DNA of 64,000 bases from an uncultured Granulosicoccus sp. (GTDB lineage Bacteria; Pseudomonadota; Gammaproteobacteria; Granulosicoccales; Granulosicoccaceae): contig CANLXI010000008.1 in assembly GCA_947495035.1 (NCBI GenBank), forward strand, positions 1 through 64,000, in the 5' to 3' direction. Shown one piece after another: positions 51,624-60,107 of the stretch (positions are counted from its first letter, which is position 1; every line of letters starts with the position of its first letter). The translations under genes and the position numbers were made by a program. Below the pieces are notes generated by a model. The model was not told where the DNA came from, ran no database searches, and saw only the letters and a list, made by a program, of their open reading frames with translations.

Positions 51624-52708
51624 CGGGAGAACCGTTGCCGGAGGAGACTGCCGGGCGTCCTGTGCAGGCGGCTTTGCCGGGCCGGAGTCTCACGTGCCCG
51701 CTCTCGGGATATCCAGCGGATTGGTCCTCCGGTTCGCTGGCGGATTCGCTCGAGCATCGTTGCGTCGAGTGCCAGCAACAGCAGGCAGAACAACAGCAGT
51801 ATCTGTGGCCACAGGCGCAGATCGTGGCGCAGGATCACTGGTGGGGCGGCCGCTTCCGCGCTCTCGAGTCTGTCGATGGCGCTGTAGACCTGCTGCAGAT
51901 CTGCCGTGCTGCTCGCCCGAAAGAACTCTCCGCCGGCCAGTTCGGCAATACGCGCGAGTGTCTCTTCATCCAGATCGGCAGATTGCGCCGTCTGGTATCC
52001 GCCGCGTTCTCCATCGATGCTTCCCAGGGCGATACTGTGGATACGGATGTTCAGCTCATTCGCCAGTTCGGCGGCGCTTTCCGGTTCCACCGAACCGGCA
52101 TTGTTGGTTCCGTCGGACAGCAATACAATGGCCTTCTGTTCGGCGGGATCTGCCTGCAGGGTCTTGATCGACAAGCCAATGGCGTCACCAATGGCGGTGG
52201 ATCTGCCAGCCATGCCGATACCGGCGCTGTCCAGTATATTGCTCAATGCGTGCAGATCGAACGTCAGTGGTGAGGCGATGAAGGCCTCCTTGCCATAGAG
52301 CACCAGACTCAAACGATCTCCACTGCGTCGAGCCATGAAGTCCGTGGCCACCTGCTTGACAATGCTCAGGCGGTCGCTGATCTCGCCGTCCAGTGAGAAG
52401 TCCTGTCTATCCATGCTGCCCGATACATCAACGGCCAGAGCGATGGCGCGGCCGCTGGCTGGCTGTATCACTGCATCAGTGGGTATCCAGGGTTGTGCTA
52501 TTGCACTCAGCAAGGCAATCCAGCAGATCCATGCCAGTCGTTGGCGAACATTCGCACCGCTGCGAGTCTGCATCGGCAGTGACTGCAAGGCTTCTTCCAT
52601 CGAGGGCGGAATGTCGATGGCGGTCAGCGCCGGTCTGGTACGCAGACGCTGCAACAGCCATGGCAGAGGTAGCAGCAGAAAGATCCATGGCCAGCTGAAG
52701 TGGATCAT
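51620..52708 (-). CDS. VWA-domain membrane protein (BatA/MxaC-like)
   Basis: This 362-residue protein begins MIHFSWPWIFLLLPLPWLLQR, as BatA-type proteins do. A second helix lies near residue 60-72, followed by a VWA domain with an intact MIDAS (D94-V-S96-G-S98) and later LLSDGTNNAG, then a C-terminal membrane helix. The ATG at 52708 is chosen by family N-terminus and by its 4-bp overlap with the DUF4381 gene; the frame is open further upstream. It is part of the MoxR-linked maturation module. Confidence 0.85.
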   Translation of the reverse strand: MIHFSWPWIFLLLPLPWLLQRLRTRPALTAIDIPPSMEEALQSLPMQTRSGANVRQRLAWICWIALLSAIAQPWIPTDAVIQPASGRAIALAVDVSGSMDRQDFSLDGEISDRLSIVKQVATDFMARRSGDRLSLVLYGKEAFIASPLTFDLHALSNILDSAGIGMAGRSTAIGDAIGLSIKTLQADPAEQKAIVLLSDGTNNAGSVEPESAAELANELNIRIHSIALGSIDGERGGYQTAQSADLDEETLARIAELAGGEFFRASSTADLQQVYSAIDRLESAEAAAPPVILRHDLRLWPQILLLFCLLLLALDATMLERIRQRTGGPIRWISRERARETPARQSRLHRTPGSLLRQRFSR

Positions 52709-53202
52709 GGCAGCCTCATGCTGGGCTGTGGTCGGGACGCATTGCGAGGTCTTGCCGGAAGTCGGCGAATCAGTCGCTCGATTCGAGTGCATGCTTCCTG
52801 CAACTCGGCGACACTCATCTGACCCGGCTTGTACAGCTCATCGCCGAACAGACGACCTTGCGCTTGCGTGAACCATTGCGTGTCAAAGGCATCGTCCAGC
52901 TCGGCCAGCCAACATCGGGCATTGCCGGAGATGGGGTATTGGCGATAGAGCAGAATCTGTCTGAGCAGTCTGGCCAGCGCCAGTGTCGCGACAGCCGGTT
53001 CCAGGAGGCGAGCCTGGCGCAGCTGAAACAGGGCATCACGACGCCATTGTTCGCGCATTCTGCGTCTCCGGTAATACAGGCCCAGCAATAGCATCAGCAG
53101 CATCATCAGATTGGCTGCGATCAGCCAGACGGAAGCAGCTTCGGGAGCCGGCGGCAGCTGGATATCGCGAAGCTGGCTGAGTATCTGTTCCGTTTCGTTC
53201 AT
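52705..53202 (-). CDS. DUF4381 membrane protein
   Basis: This 165-residue protein has one membrane helix (WLIAANLMMLLMLLLGLYY) after a short LRDIQLPPAPE segment typical of DUF4381, then a basic cytoplasmic helical domain (LARLLRQILLYRQYPISG). DUF4381 genes regularly sit between DUF58 and VWA genes in MoxR operons, as here. Function is unknown beyond the module. Confidence 0.82.
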   Translation of the reverse strand: MNETEQILSQLRDIQLPPAPEAASVWLIAANLMMLLMLLLGLYYRRRRMREQWRRDALFQLRQARLLEPAVATLALARLLRQILLYRQYPISGNARCWLAELDDAFDTQWFTQAQGRLFGDELYKPGQMSVAELQEACTRIERLIRRLPARPRNASRPQPSMRLP

Positions 53203-53304
53203 TCGTTCAGCGCCTCTTTCCGATTGAGGATGCTGTACTTGCCGCTCGCGAGTTGCCGGCTGACCATGGCTGCCTTGCAGGTCGCATCAGGCTTGGGTCG
53301 CCAT

Positions 53305-54429
53305 TCATGGTAAATGGCCGCTGTGCCGCAGAGCGGCCACGATTTCGTTCTTGCCCGTGCCGGAATGGTGCAGGGGAATCCGCAGAGCGGTAAAACGCTC
53401 CATCCTCCGTTGCTTCTGTTGTGACAGCCGTTGCTGCAGCTGCTTCGCGTGTCCGCGATCCAGTGTTGCACTGCGAGTGCGACGGTCATGCCAGTCACCG
53501 GAGCGATAACCATAGAGGCCTGTCGGCAAGCCCTGTTCGAGCATGCCATCGTCCATGTGAACGGCGGCCTGGCGATTCACTCGGGACAGGGTATTCATGG
53601 CGTCATCGAAGTGCTTGCCGAGATGATCGAAAGCGCTCAACCAGATCAGCGAACCGTGCAGTTGGCGTTGGGTACACAGCCAGCGGGCAACCTGGTCCAG
53701 TGTGATGTGCGAGCCTGTCTCATGCTGGTCGGAGGAGCCGGGGCTGATCAGGGCGTCAGGCGAGGACTCGGGTCGAGAGGGGCGGCTCGGCGGTTCGGCC
53801 GTGGTAGTTGCCTGGCCATGCCTTTGCGCATGACCGCCCGATATCGGCAGGTCGCTGCCCGCCGGGGTGGGCGCGGCATTGTCGCAGGACTTCGCACGCC
53901 GGTACTGTGCCTGTAAAGCCAGAAAGCGCCTTGCCAGCAAGGCACAGGCATCAATGGCAGCTCCATCGCCGATGCGATTGTCGCTGACGGTGAGGCCGCT
54001 GTCGCTGACAGCGATGACGCACAGCCGGCTGCCGCTTTCGATGGACTGCCACAAAAGCCGTGCTGTGAACCGGCAGGCTTGTACCGAACGCAGTATTGTC
54101 GTACCGGTGTACATGGTGCGCCGCATGTCCGTCACCAGCGTCACTCGGTGTTCTCGCTCTTCACGGTACAGTCTTGTGTAAAGCGTATTGCTGCGGGCAC
54201 TGGCTTTCCAGTCGACATGACGAAGTTCGTCCCCGGGGCTGTAAGGACGCAGATCATCGAAGTCGCTGCCATGACCGCGCCGCCTGCCGCGAAAGCTGCC
54301 TGCCCATCGTCCACCACCCTCGGGTTGCTGCAAGGTGCCTTGATGTACCGCGTGGCGTTCGTTCAGCAGGGAGTCGATGCTGAGCGTGATGGCCGAATCT
54401 GCCGACTTGTCCGAATCGGGCAGGCTCAT
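53305..54429 (-). CDS. DUF58 protein (MxaS-like)
   Basis: This 374-residue cytosolic protein has the DUF58 signature RPYSPGDELRHVDWKASAR (residues 61-79) and a VWA-like core (HRVTLVTDMRRTMYTGT). Its partner is the MoxR AAA+ ATPase encoded 82 bp upstream. The central part contains a Ser/Pro-rich insertion (about residues 205-240). In methylotrophs the equivalent MxaS is needed for active methanol dehydrogenase, probably at metal loading. Confidence 0.83.
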   Translation of the reverse strand: MSLPDSDKSADSAITLSIDSLLNERHAVHQGTLQQPEGGGRWAGSFRGRRRGHGSDFDDLRPYSPGDELRHVDWKASARSNTLYTRLYREEREHRVTLVTDMRRTMYTGTTILRSVQACRFTARLLWQSIESGSRLCVIAVSDSGLTVSDNRIGDGAAIDACALLARRFLALQAQYRRAKSCDNAAPTPAGSDLPISGGHAQRHGQATTTAEPPSRPSRPESSPDALISPGSSDQHETGSHITLDQVARWLCTQRQLHGSLIWLSAFDHLGKHFDDAMNTLSRVNRQAAVHMDDGMLEQGLPTGLYGYRSGDWHDRRTRSATLDRGHAKQLQQRLSQQKQRRMERFTALRIPLHHSGTGKNEIVAALRHSGHLP

Positions 54430-54511
54430 CTCAGTTCACGCCGATGACAAGGCAGGAGGCAGGTACTTCGTGTCGTGGGTTGGCAGGCGGCGGTGACATG
54501 ACAGGCAGGTA

Positions 54512-55507
54512 TCAGAGCCGCGGGGTGGATGTCAGCAGATCCTGCACAACCTGACGGGCGGTGACGCCGGCTGCACGAGCACGGTAGTCCAGTGAGAGGC
54601 GACCGCATAATATGTCCGGTGCCAGTTCGACAACGTCGTCAACCGTGACGAATTCCCGACCGGCGAGCCAGGCTCTGGCGCGTGAGGCAACGGCCAGATT
54701 GATCGAGGCGCGAGGGCTGGCTGCCTGGGAGATGTTCATGGCGGATTGGCCGCCGGCGCCGAGCCCGCGTGTTGCTCCAACCAGGCGCACGATATAGTCA
54801 CGTACGGCTTCGGACAGGAATACCTGTGGTACGCAGCGCCTGGCGCGCAGAATCAGATCGGCATTGCCAATGGCCGTGGGTTCGGTGGGATTGTCCAGTG
54901 GATCGGTCTCGCTCAGCACCCGGTCGAGAATCCTGCGTTCCTGCTCAAGACCGGGCAAGTCGATATTGACGAAGAACATGAAACGATCAAGCTGCGCCTC
55001 CGGTAGTGGATAGGTTCCTTCATGTTCGATCGGGTTCTGCGTTGCCGCGACGAGAAACGGTTCCCTGAGTTTACGCGTGACCCCATTGGTGCTGATCTGA
55101 TGTTCGCCCATGGCTTCCAGCAATGCACTTTGCACCTTGGGCGGTGCCCGGTTGACTTCGTCGACCAATACGATGTGGTTGAACAGGGGGCCGGCATTGA
55201 ACCGGAACTCTGCACCGTGTTGCTGGAAGATGTCGGTGCCCGTGATATCGGCCGGCAACAGATCCGGCGTGGCCTGAACGCGGACGAAGCTCATGTCCAG
55301 CAATCGGGCAAAGCGATTGATGCTGCGGGTCTTGGCGACACCGGGTGGGCCTTCGATCAGCAGATGTCCCCCCGTGAGCAGGGCAATCATCAGCCTGTCT
55401 ATCAGACTCTCGAGCCCGACCAGTTGATCAGCCAGAGTGACCCCGAGCTGTTGCATGGCGGTCAGGGTGCCATCCAGATCGGTGTGCCTGTCGGAATCTG
55501 CATTCAT
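54512..55507 (-). CDS. MoxR-family AAA+ ATPase (MxaR-like)
   Basis: This 331-residue cytosolic chaperone-type ATPase has Walker A GPPGVAKT (residues 53-60), Walker B HIVLVDEVNRAP with D116-E117, and sensor motif AATQNPIEHEGTYPLPEAQLDRF. MoxR ATPases assemble or metallate partner enzymes together with VWA and DUF58 proteins. Its start overlaps the upstream CxxxCW gene by four bases, tying the module physically to the PQQ system rather than being a stand-alone stress operon. Confidence 0.93.
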   Translation of the reverse strand: MNADSDRHTDLDGTLTAMQQLGVTLADQLVGLESLIDRLMIALLTGGHLLIEGPPGVAKTRSINRFARLLDMSFVRVQATPDLLPADITGTDIFQQHGAEFRFNAGPLFNHIVLVDEVNRAPPKVQSALLEAMGEHQISTNGVTRKLREPFLVAATQNPIEHEGTYPLPEAQLDRFMFFVNIDLPGLEQERRILDRVLSETDPLDNPTEPTAIGNADLILRARRCVPQVFLSEAVRDYIVRLVGATRGLGAGGQSAMNISQAASPRASINLAVASRARAWLAGREFVTVDDVVELAPDILCGRLSLDYRARAAGVTARQVVQDLLTSTPRL

Positions 55508-56619
55508 GGGCGGATGAACAGCGAGGGGAACCGGCGGCTTCGGGCATCCTCTGTGGTGAATTCATTCAGGTCTATCGGGTGGCTGTAGGGCGGCGGTGGG
55601 TCAGCCAGCACGTTGAGATCTCCCTGCAGCAATGTACCTCGCAGGCTGCCATCGTCCTGCCAGGCAAGCTGATAGTAGACGCCGTTCCAGAAATCGATAC
55701 CGAAGCTGCCTGGTGATTTCCAGATGAACAGCAGCTGGTATTCCAGCTCGGTCAGGTCGTCCGCGGAGATTCTGCCTTGCAATTTGTACGGATAGGGTAG
55801 GTGACAGAACCATTCTGCAGGATCGGTCAGACAGCGAAACGGTCGCATGGACAGAAACTGATCCACCAGACGTTCACTGTCCAGTTCCACCGCAAAGGTG
55901 CTGAAGCCTGCATCGGAGGGGGTGAAACGGACCGTGCCGAGCGCAAGCTCTGCGCCTTGCCGGTCAATCAGGTGGATAGTTGCGGAATCGGGAAAGAACT
56001 GCTGATCCGCCTCCTCGACGGAGGCTGCTTCTTCCGGTACGGCAGGGGTGGTGTCGTCGAAGAAGTTCACGGGCTGAATCCGTGTCAGCTCTCTTCCGTC
56101 CTCCAGCCAGCCGTCTGTGCCGAGCGGGTACCAGTACACGGCGCTGTAACCCCAGACAATGGCGCGGCGTGCCGCATTCCAGCTTTGCCAGCAGTCTGCG
56201 TTGCAGAAAAAGACCAATGGTGCATCCAGGCGGTTCCGCGACAGTCTTGCAATATTTCTCTTGAAGTAGTCTTCTGCTTCAAGGCTCAGGCTGCCGCGTC
56301 CAACCTCGGGTAACCAGATCGAACCGGGTATGGACTGGCGTATTTCCGATGTCACCCAGTGTCCGTCCAGTGGATCGGGGCCAAGCCCCTTGGGGGGATG
56401 GACATCGATCAGCACAGCCGTGCCCTGCCGCTGCATGTCGGCCAGCTGCTCGGTGGCCAGTGTCAGGCCGCCTGGGATGTCTGCCGGTACCGGTGCGCGA
56501 TATCGTTCCATGCGCAAGCCGGTTTCCGGGTCGACGTCATAGGCATCGAGAGACCGTTCCGCGCCGGTTGCAGGGTTGGCAAACAGCAAGACGATGATCA
56601 ACAGGGTTCTATCCAGCAT
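55504..56619 (-). CDS. PQQ-associated CxxxCW rhodanese-like protein with extra C-terminal domain
   Basis: This 371-residue exported protein has a signal peptide (residues about 1-20) and a rhodanese-like domain with C139-N-A-D-C143-W144 in FFCNADCWQSWNAARRAI, the hallmark of CxxxCW proteins found with PQQ dehydrogenases. Residues about 200-371 form an additional domain I do not recognise, with two Cys (FRCLTDPAEWFC) and a FWNGVYYQLAWQDDGSLRG-type beta region. It heads the MoxR/VWA operon. A thiol-redox or metal-handling role during dehydrogenase maturation is inferred. Confidence 0.78.
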   Translation of the reverse strand: MLDRTLLIIVLLFANPATGAERSLDAYDVDPETGLRMERYRAPVPADIPGGLTLATEQLADMQRQGTAVLIDVHPPKGLGPDPLDGHWVTSEIRQSIPGSIWLPEVGRGSLSLEAEDYFKRNIARLSRNRLDAPLVFFCNADCWQSWNAARRAIVWGYSAVYWYPLGTDGWLEDGRELTRIQPVNFFDDTTPAVPEEAASVEEADQQFFPDSATIHLIDRQGAELALGTVRFTPSDAGFSTFAVELDSERLVDQFLSMRPFRCLTDPAEWFCHLPYPYKLQGRISADDLTELEYQLLFIWKSPGSFGIDFWNGVYYQLAWQDDGSLRGTLLQGDLNVLADPPPPYSHPIDLNEFTTEDARSRRFPSLFIRP

Positions 56620-56660
56620 GCGCCATAGTATGCGCTGTGCCAGAGGCAGAGACAGTGGTA

Positions 56661-56740
56661 CAAAAGTCCAACGTCACGGGCAGGGGGCGGGCCTGGCATC
56701 GGCAAGCGGGTCTTGCGATGGTTCCAAAAGTACCATTTGG
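56661..56740. promoter_or_regulatory. Divergent promoter with repeated CAAAAGT motifs
   Basis: The 183-bp gap between the CxxxCW and cytochrome c550 genes contains CAAAAGTCCA (56661-56670) and CAAAAGTACC (56725-56734), the latter within the inverted repeat CCAAA-N7-TTTGG (56724-56740). A related sequence precedes the alcohol dehydrogenase gene. These are candidate binding sites for a shared activator. Confidence 0.4.
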
Positions 56741-56802
56741 GATGGTCTCGCTTTGGGCTACCCTTGCCACCTTCTTCACAGGTAGACGGGTTGTTGGTTA
56801 CG

Positions 56803-57249
56803 ATGAAAAAGCGATTGTTGACAGGTGCGGTTTCCGTACTGGTGTTATCTCAGTTCATGCTCGTGAAAACGGGCCTGGGTCATGGTGATGTGCAGCCTCA
56901 GGGCGTGGACACCGAAGGTCTGGAAGCTCTGCCCGAGGAGATCGCACTGGAGAATCCCTATCGTGGCATGGGCGGGGAGCAGTATGAGCTGGCGAAGACG
57001 ATAGGGTCGTCTGCCTACAACACCAACTGTGCCCGCTGCCATGGGCTGGAAGCGATTTCCGGCGGCATAGCCCCGGACCTGCGTCTGCTGGAAGACGGGG
57101 AGTTCGGCGATGAGTGGTTCATGGAAAGAGTGCGCAAGGGCTACTCGCAGAATGGTGCCTACAAGATGCCGCCGTTCGAGAACATTCTGAGCCAGGAGGC
57201 GATGTGGGCCATACGCTCGTATACTGAAACCCAGCCTCGTCCGGAATAG
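56803..57249 (+). CDS. pedF: Cytochrome c550, PedF-like
   Basis: This 148-residue periplasmic cytochrome c has a signal peptide (about residues 1-26), a single heme site C76-A-R-C79-H80, and probable axial M122 in YKMPPFENIL. It matches the c550 family that accepts electrons from quinoprotein alcohol dehydrogenases. The ATG at 56803 gives a normal signal peptide; the frame is open upstream. It starts the plus-strand run that ends with the dehydrogenase. Confidence 0.88.
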   Translation: MKKRLLTGAVSVLVLSQFMLVKTGLGHGDVQPQGVDTEGLEALPEEIALENPYRGMGGEQYELAKTIGSSAYNTNCARCHGLEAISGGIAPDLRLLEDGEFGDEWFMERVRKGYSQNGAYKMPPFENILSQEAMWAIRSYTETQPRPE

Positions 57250-57255
57250 CTGGCA

Positions 57256-58128
57256 ATGGGAATGGTCGGTTGCAGTAAGCATCTGCGACATCTTGCATTA
57301 TCTAGCCTGCTTGCAGTCGGGTTGTGTTCGCCCGCGCTGCAGGCACGGCCAGTGGATGATGTCGTGGACAGCGGCAAGCTGGTGGTGTTTGCCTACAGCG
57401 ACTATGCCCCCTATTCCTGGGAGGACGATTCGGGAGAGGCGCGGGGTATCGATGTGGATATCGGGCGCCGCTTCGCGGAGAGTCTGGGAGTGGATGTCGA
57501 GTTCCTGATTCGGGGTGCGGACGAAAACCTGGACGACGATCTGCGCGTCAACATCTGGAAAGGTGACCTGATCTACGGCAAGTATGCCGATGTCATGATG
57601 CATGTGCCCTATGACCGCGAAGTGGATGTGCGCAATGAACTGGCGGTACTGACGGCACCGTACTTTCAGGAGCAGATGGCGCTGATCTTCAACCGTGCCA
57701 TGCATCCCGCTGTCGAAACCTTCGGGCGTTTCGTCTCCAGCCCCATTGCGGTGGAAGTGGATACGGCGGGAGACTTCTTTCTGTCCAATGCCTTTCGTGG
57801 TCAGTTGCTGCAGAGCATTCGGCGTGGTCGCACCTTCAGGGATGCACAGGATCTGTATACCAGTACCGAGGTTGGAGCGCTGCTCGGTTCACGGGCGCAG
57901 ATGGAATGGGTGGCGCAGGAATCCCCCGATATCGATTCCGAAATCGTCCAGCCACCCATGCCGGGAATTGTCAGAACCGGGTGGCCCATCGGCATTGCGG
58001 TCAAGCACGACAGTCGCGATCTGGGTTATGCGCTGGGGGATGTTCTGACCGAGATGATCGAATCGGGCGACATGAAGAAGCTCTATGCCAGCTATGGGGT
58101 AGAGTGGTTGCCAGCAGAATTGCCATGA
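57256..58128 (+). CDS. MxaJ-like quinoprotein-associated binding protein
   Basis: This 290-residue periplasmic protein of the type-3 solute-binding fold has a signal peptide (LSSLLAVGLCSPALQA), GKLVVFAYSDYAPYSWED, DVDIGRRFAESLGV and GKYADVMMHVPYDREVDVRNEL. It resembles MxaJ/XoxJ, which are required for methanol dehydrogenase assembly or activation rather than transport. It begins seven bases after the cytochrome gene and overlaps the next gene by four bases. Confidence 0.82.
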   Translation: MGMVGCSKHLRHLALSSLLAVGLCSPALQARPVDDVVDSGKLVVFAYSDYAPYSWEDDSGEARGIDVDIGRRFAESLGVDVEFLIRGADENLDDDLRVNIWKGDLIYGKYADVMMHVPYDREVDVRNELAVLTAPYFQEQMALIFNRAMHPAVETFGRFVSSPIAVEVDTAGDFFLSNAFRGQLLQSIRRGRTFRDAQDLYTSTEVGALLGSRAQMEWVAQESPDIDSEIVQPPMPGIVRTGWPIGIAVKHDSRDLGYALGDVLTEMIESGDMKKLYASYGVEWLPAELP

Positions 58129-58931
58129 GGCGCGTACGCATGAAACAGATTGCAAGAGCCATGGTTGCATCATGCATGATATTGATCAGTAGTTCACTGA
58201 TGGCAAGGCAGTTGCCACCGGATCCTCTGAACTCCGTCATGTGGGAATCCATGGCTGAACGTTTCATGCCCGACGGCGAAATCGTTTTTGATGAGCGTGT
58301 GAAGCTCATGACACCGCTGGCAGCCGAGAACCAGTTCCATGTGCCGGTGACTGTGGATGCCACGGCTCTGGAAGGCGTGGTGGAAATCGTGGCCGTGGCC
58401 GATCTGAACCCGATTCCGCTGATCATGAGTCTGCGTCCTGCCGATGCGCTGCCCTTCATCGGTTTCCGGCTCAAATTGCAGCAGACGTCCCCGATTCATG
58501 TAGGTGTTCGCACGGCTGATGGCGTCTGGCATGTGGCCGGGGCCATCGTCGATGCGGCCGGTGGCGGCTGTACTGCGCCCGCAGCGGCACACGGTAACAG
58601 CAACTGGATGCAGACACTGGGTGAGACACGCGCTCATGCGGGCCGCGATGATGACAGCACGGCACGCATGACACTGCGCATGCGTCATCCCATGGATACC
58701 GGACTGGCTGTCGGCATTCCGGCGTTCTACCTCAATGAACTGGCGGTCAGGGACGATGAGGGCAATATCGTTGCCGAACTGGATCTGTACGAACCTGTCA
58801 GCGAGAATCCGACGCTGACGCTCAAACCGAAGGTCGGACCTCGAGCGTCGGTTCTGCATGTGTCCTCCAGAGACACCGAAGGCAATACCTTCCGTTTCCC
58901 GCTGGAAGTACCCGCCGCCACCGAACTGTGA
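58125..58931 (+). CDS. Quinoprotein-associated SoxYZ-like carrier
   Basis: This 268-residue exported protein fuses a SoxY-like domain and a SoxZ-like domain. The SoxY-type carrier Cys is C149 in AAGGGCTAP, here internal instead of C-terminal, and the SoxZ-like part (MTLRMRHPMDTGL, IPAFYLNELAV) follows. Such fusions occur with PQQ dehydrogenase genes; the carried group is unknown. The ATG at 58125 overlaps the previous stop (ATGA); 58140 is an alternative. Confidence 0.82.
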   Translation: MRRVRMKQIARAMVASCMILISSSLMARQLPPDPLNSVMWESMAERFMPDGEIVFDERVKLMTPLAAENQFHVPVTVDATALEGVVEIVAVADLNPIPLIMSLRPADALPFIGFRLKLQQTSPIHVGVRTADGVWHVAGAIVDAAGGGCTAPAAAHGNSNWMQTLGETRAHAGRDDDSTARMTLRMRHPMDTGLAVGIPAFYLNELAVRDDEGNIVAELDLYEPVSENPTLTLKPKVGPRASVLHVSSRDTEGNTFRFPLEVPAATEL

Positions 58932-59950
58932 AGGTGCTGCCCATGACGATCAAACCATCCCGCCAGGGCAGGGCAAGCGCTGCACCGATCTCGAAGGCAC
59001 GTCGGCAGGTCATGCAATGGTTTGCAGGTGGATGCGCATGTGCCGTCTGTGGTTCTGCCAATGCGCGATTACTGGATTTCGATCTGATGGCCGTGGAGGT
59101 GGCATCCCGTACCTGGGCGGTACTGGGACGCACCGAATACTTCAACATGGACAACGGCGGCAATATCGTCAACGTGGCATTCGTGGAAGTGCCGGACGGG
59201 GTCGTTGTCATCGATACTGGCCCTTCGAAACGATATGGGGATGCCCTGCGAAGACTGATCGAAAGAACCGTGCCGGGCAAACCGATACTGCGTGTCTACA
59301 ACACGCATCATCATCCGGATCATTTTCTGGGCAACCAGTCCTTTGATGCATCACTCATTGCCGCACCTCGCCAGGTCATCGACAACATTGCCCTGGAGGG
59401 TAATGGCTTTGCCGACAACATGTACCGCTTGCTGGGAGACTGGATGCGGGGTACCAATGCGGTGGCTCCCACGGTTGCTCTGCAAGCCGACCAGGAGGAT
59501 GTGGGAGGGCGGCGGTTCTCGCTGTATTATCTTTCGGGTCATACCAGCAGTGACCTTGTCATCAGGGATGATGACACCGGTGTGTTGTTCGCAGGCGATC
59601 TCGCCTTTCTGTATCGTGCGCCGACGACTCCGCATGCGGATATCGACAGCTGGCGAGAATCGTTGCAGACGCTTGCCGGCATCGACAAGTCATTGCTCAT
59701 ACCGGGTCACGGGCCCAGTGATGACAAGGATGAATCACTGGCGCAGACAGGTGATTACATCGACTGGCTGCATGGCAGTATCAGTGATTCGGTCATGCGG
59801 GGTCTCACCATGAACGAGGCCATGGCACTGCCCATACCCGCGCGTTTCGAAGGTCTGGGAGTGGTGCGCAGCGAGTACGAACGATCCGTCGTGCATCTGT
59901 ATCCCTCCCTTGAAGATGCACTCTATCCCGTTATAGAGATCAGCCAGTAG
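58928..59950 (+). CDS. Quinoprotein relay zinc metallohydrolase (MBL fold)
   Basis: This 340-residue metallo-beta-lactamase-fold protein has the metal motif THHHPDHFLGN (H127, H129, D131, H132), then YLSGHTSSD, FAGDLAF and IPGHGPS. It is a SoxH-related family linked to PQQ systems. The N-terminus carries QWFAGGCACAVCG, a possible membrane or lipoprotein-like signal with unusual Cys residues. GTG at 58928 overlaps the carrier gene stop by four bases; ATG 58943 is an alternative. It probably acts on the SoxYZ-like carrier. Confidence 0.85.
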   Translation: MKVLPMTIKPSRQGRASAAPISKARRQVMQWFAGGCACAVCGSANARLLDFDLMAVEVASRTWAVLGRTEYFNMDNGGNIVNVAFVEVPDGVVVIDTGPSKRYGDALRRLIERTVPGKPILRVYNTHHHPDHFLGNQSFDASLIAAPRQVIDNIALEGNGFADNMYRLLGDWMRGTNAVAPTVALQADQEDVGGRRFSLYYLSGHTSSDLVIRDDDTGVLFAGDLAFLYRAPTTPHADIDSWRESLQTLAGIDKSLLIPGHGPSDDKDESLAQTGDYIDWLHGSISDSVMRGLTMNEAMALPIPARFEGLGVVRSEYERSVVHLYPSLEDALYPVIEISQ

Positions 59951-59962
59951 ATATTCGGCGGG

Positions 59963-59977
59963 CAAAGTGTACCTTTG
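59963..59977. promoter_or_regulatory. Inverted repeat upstream of alcohol dehydrogenase
   Basis: CAAAG-TGTAC-CTTTG is a dyad 131 bp before the dehydrogenase start. Its reverse strand reads CAAAGGTACA, close to the CAAAAGTACC and CAAAAGTCCA motifs in the 56620-56802 promoter. Confidence 0.4.
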
Positions 59978-60107
59978 TCCACTATGGCAAGCACGGCAAC
60001 TTGGCTAGACTGCTGAATCAGCGGTGCGGTGTCTCTGGAGCTCTGGTAATACAACACTGTGCTTCCCGTCTCGATGCAGGCATTGAAGTCCATACTAGGA
60101 GTAGCGA

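Noticed and set aside
48225-55507. Generic BatABCD oxygen-tolerance operon
   Set aside because: The gene types fit, but the 4-bp overlap with the CxxxCW gene and the surrounding PQQ genes make a quinoprotein maturation role more likely. The generic reading remains the main alternative.
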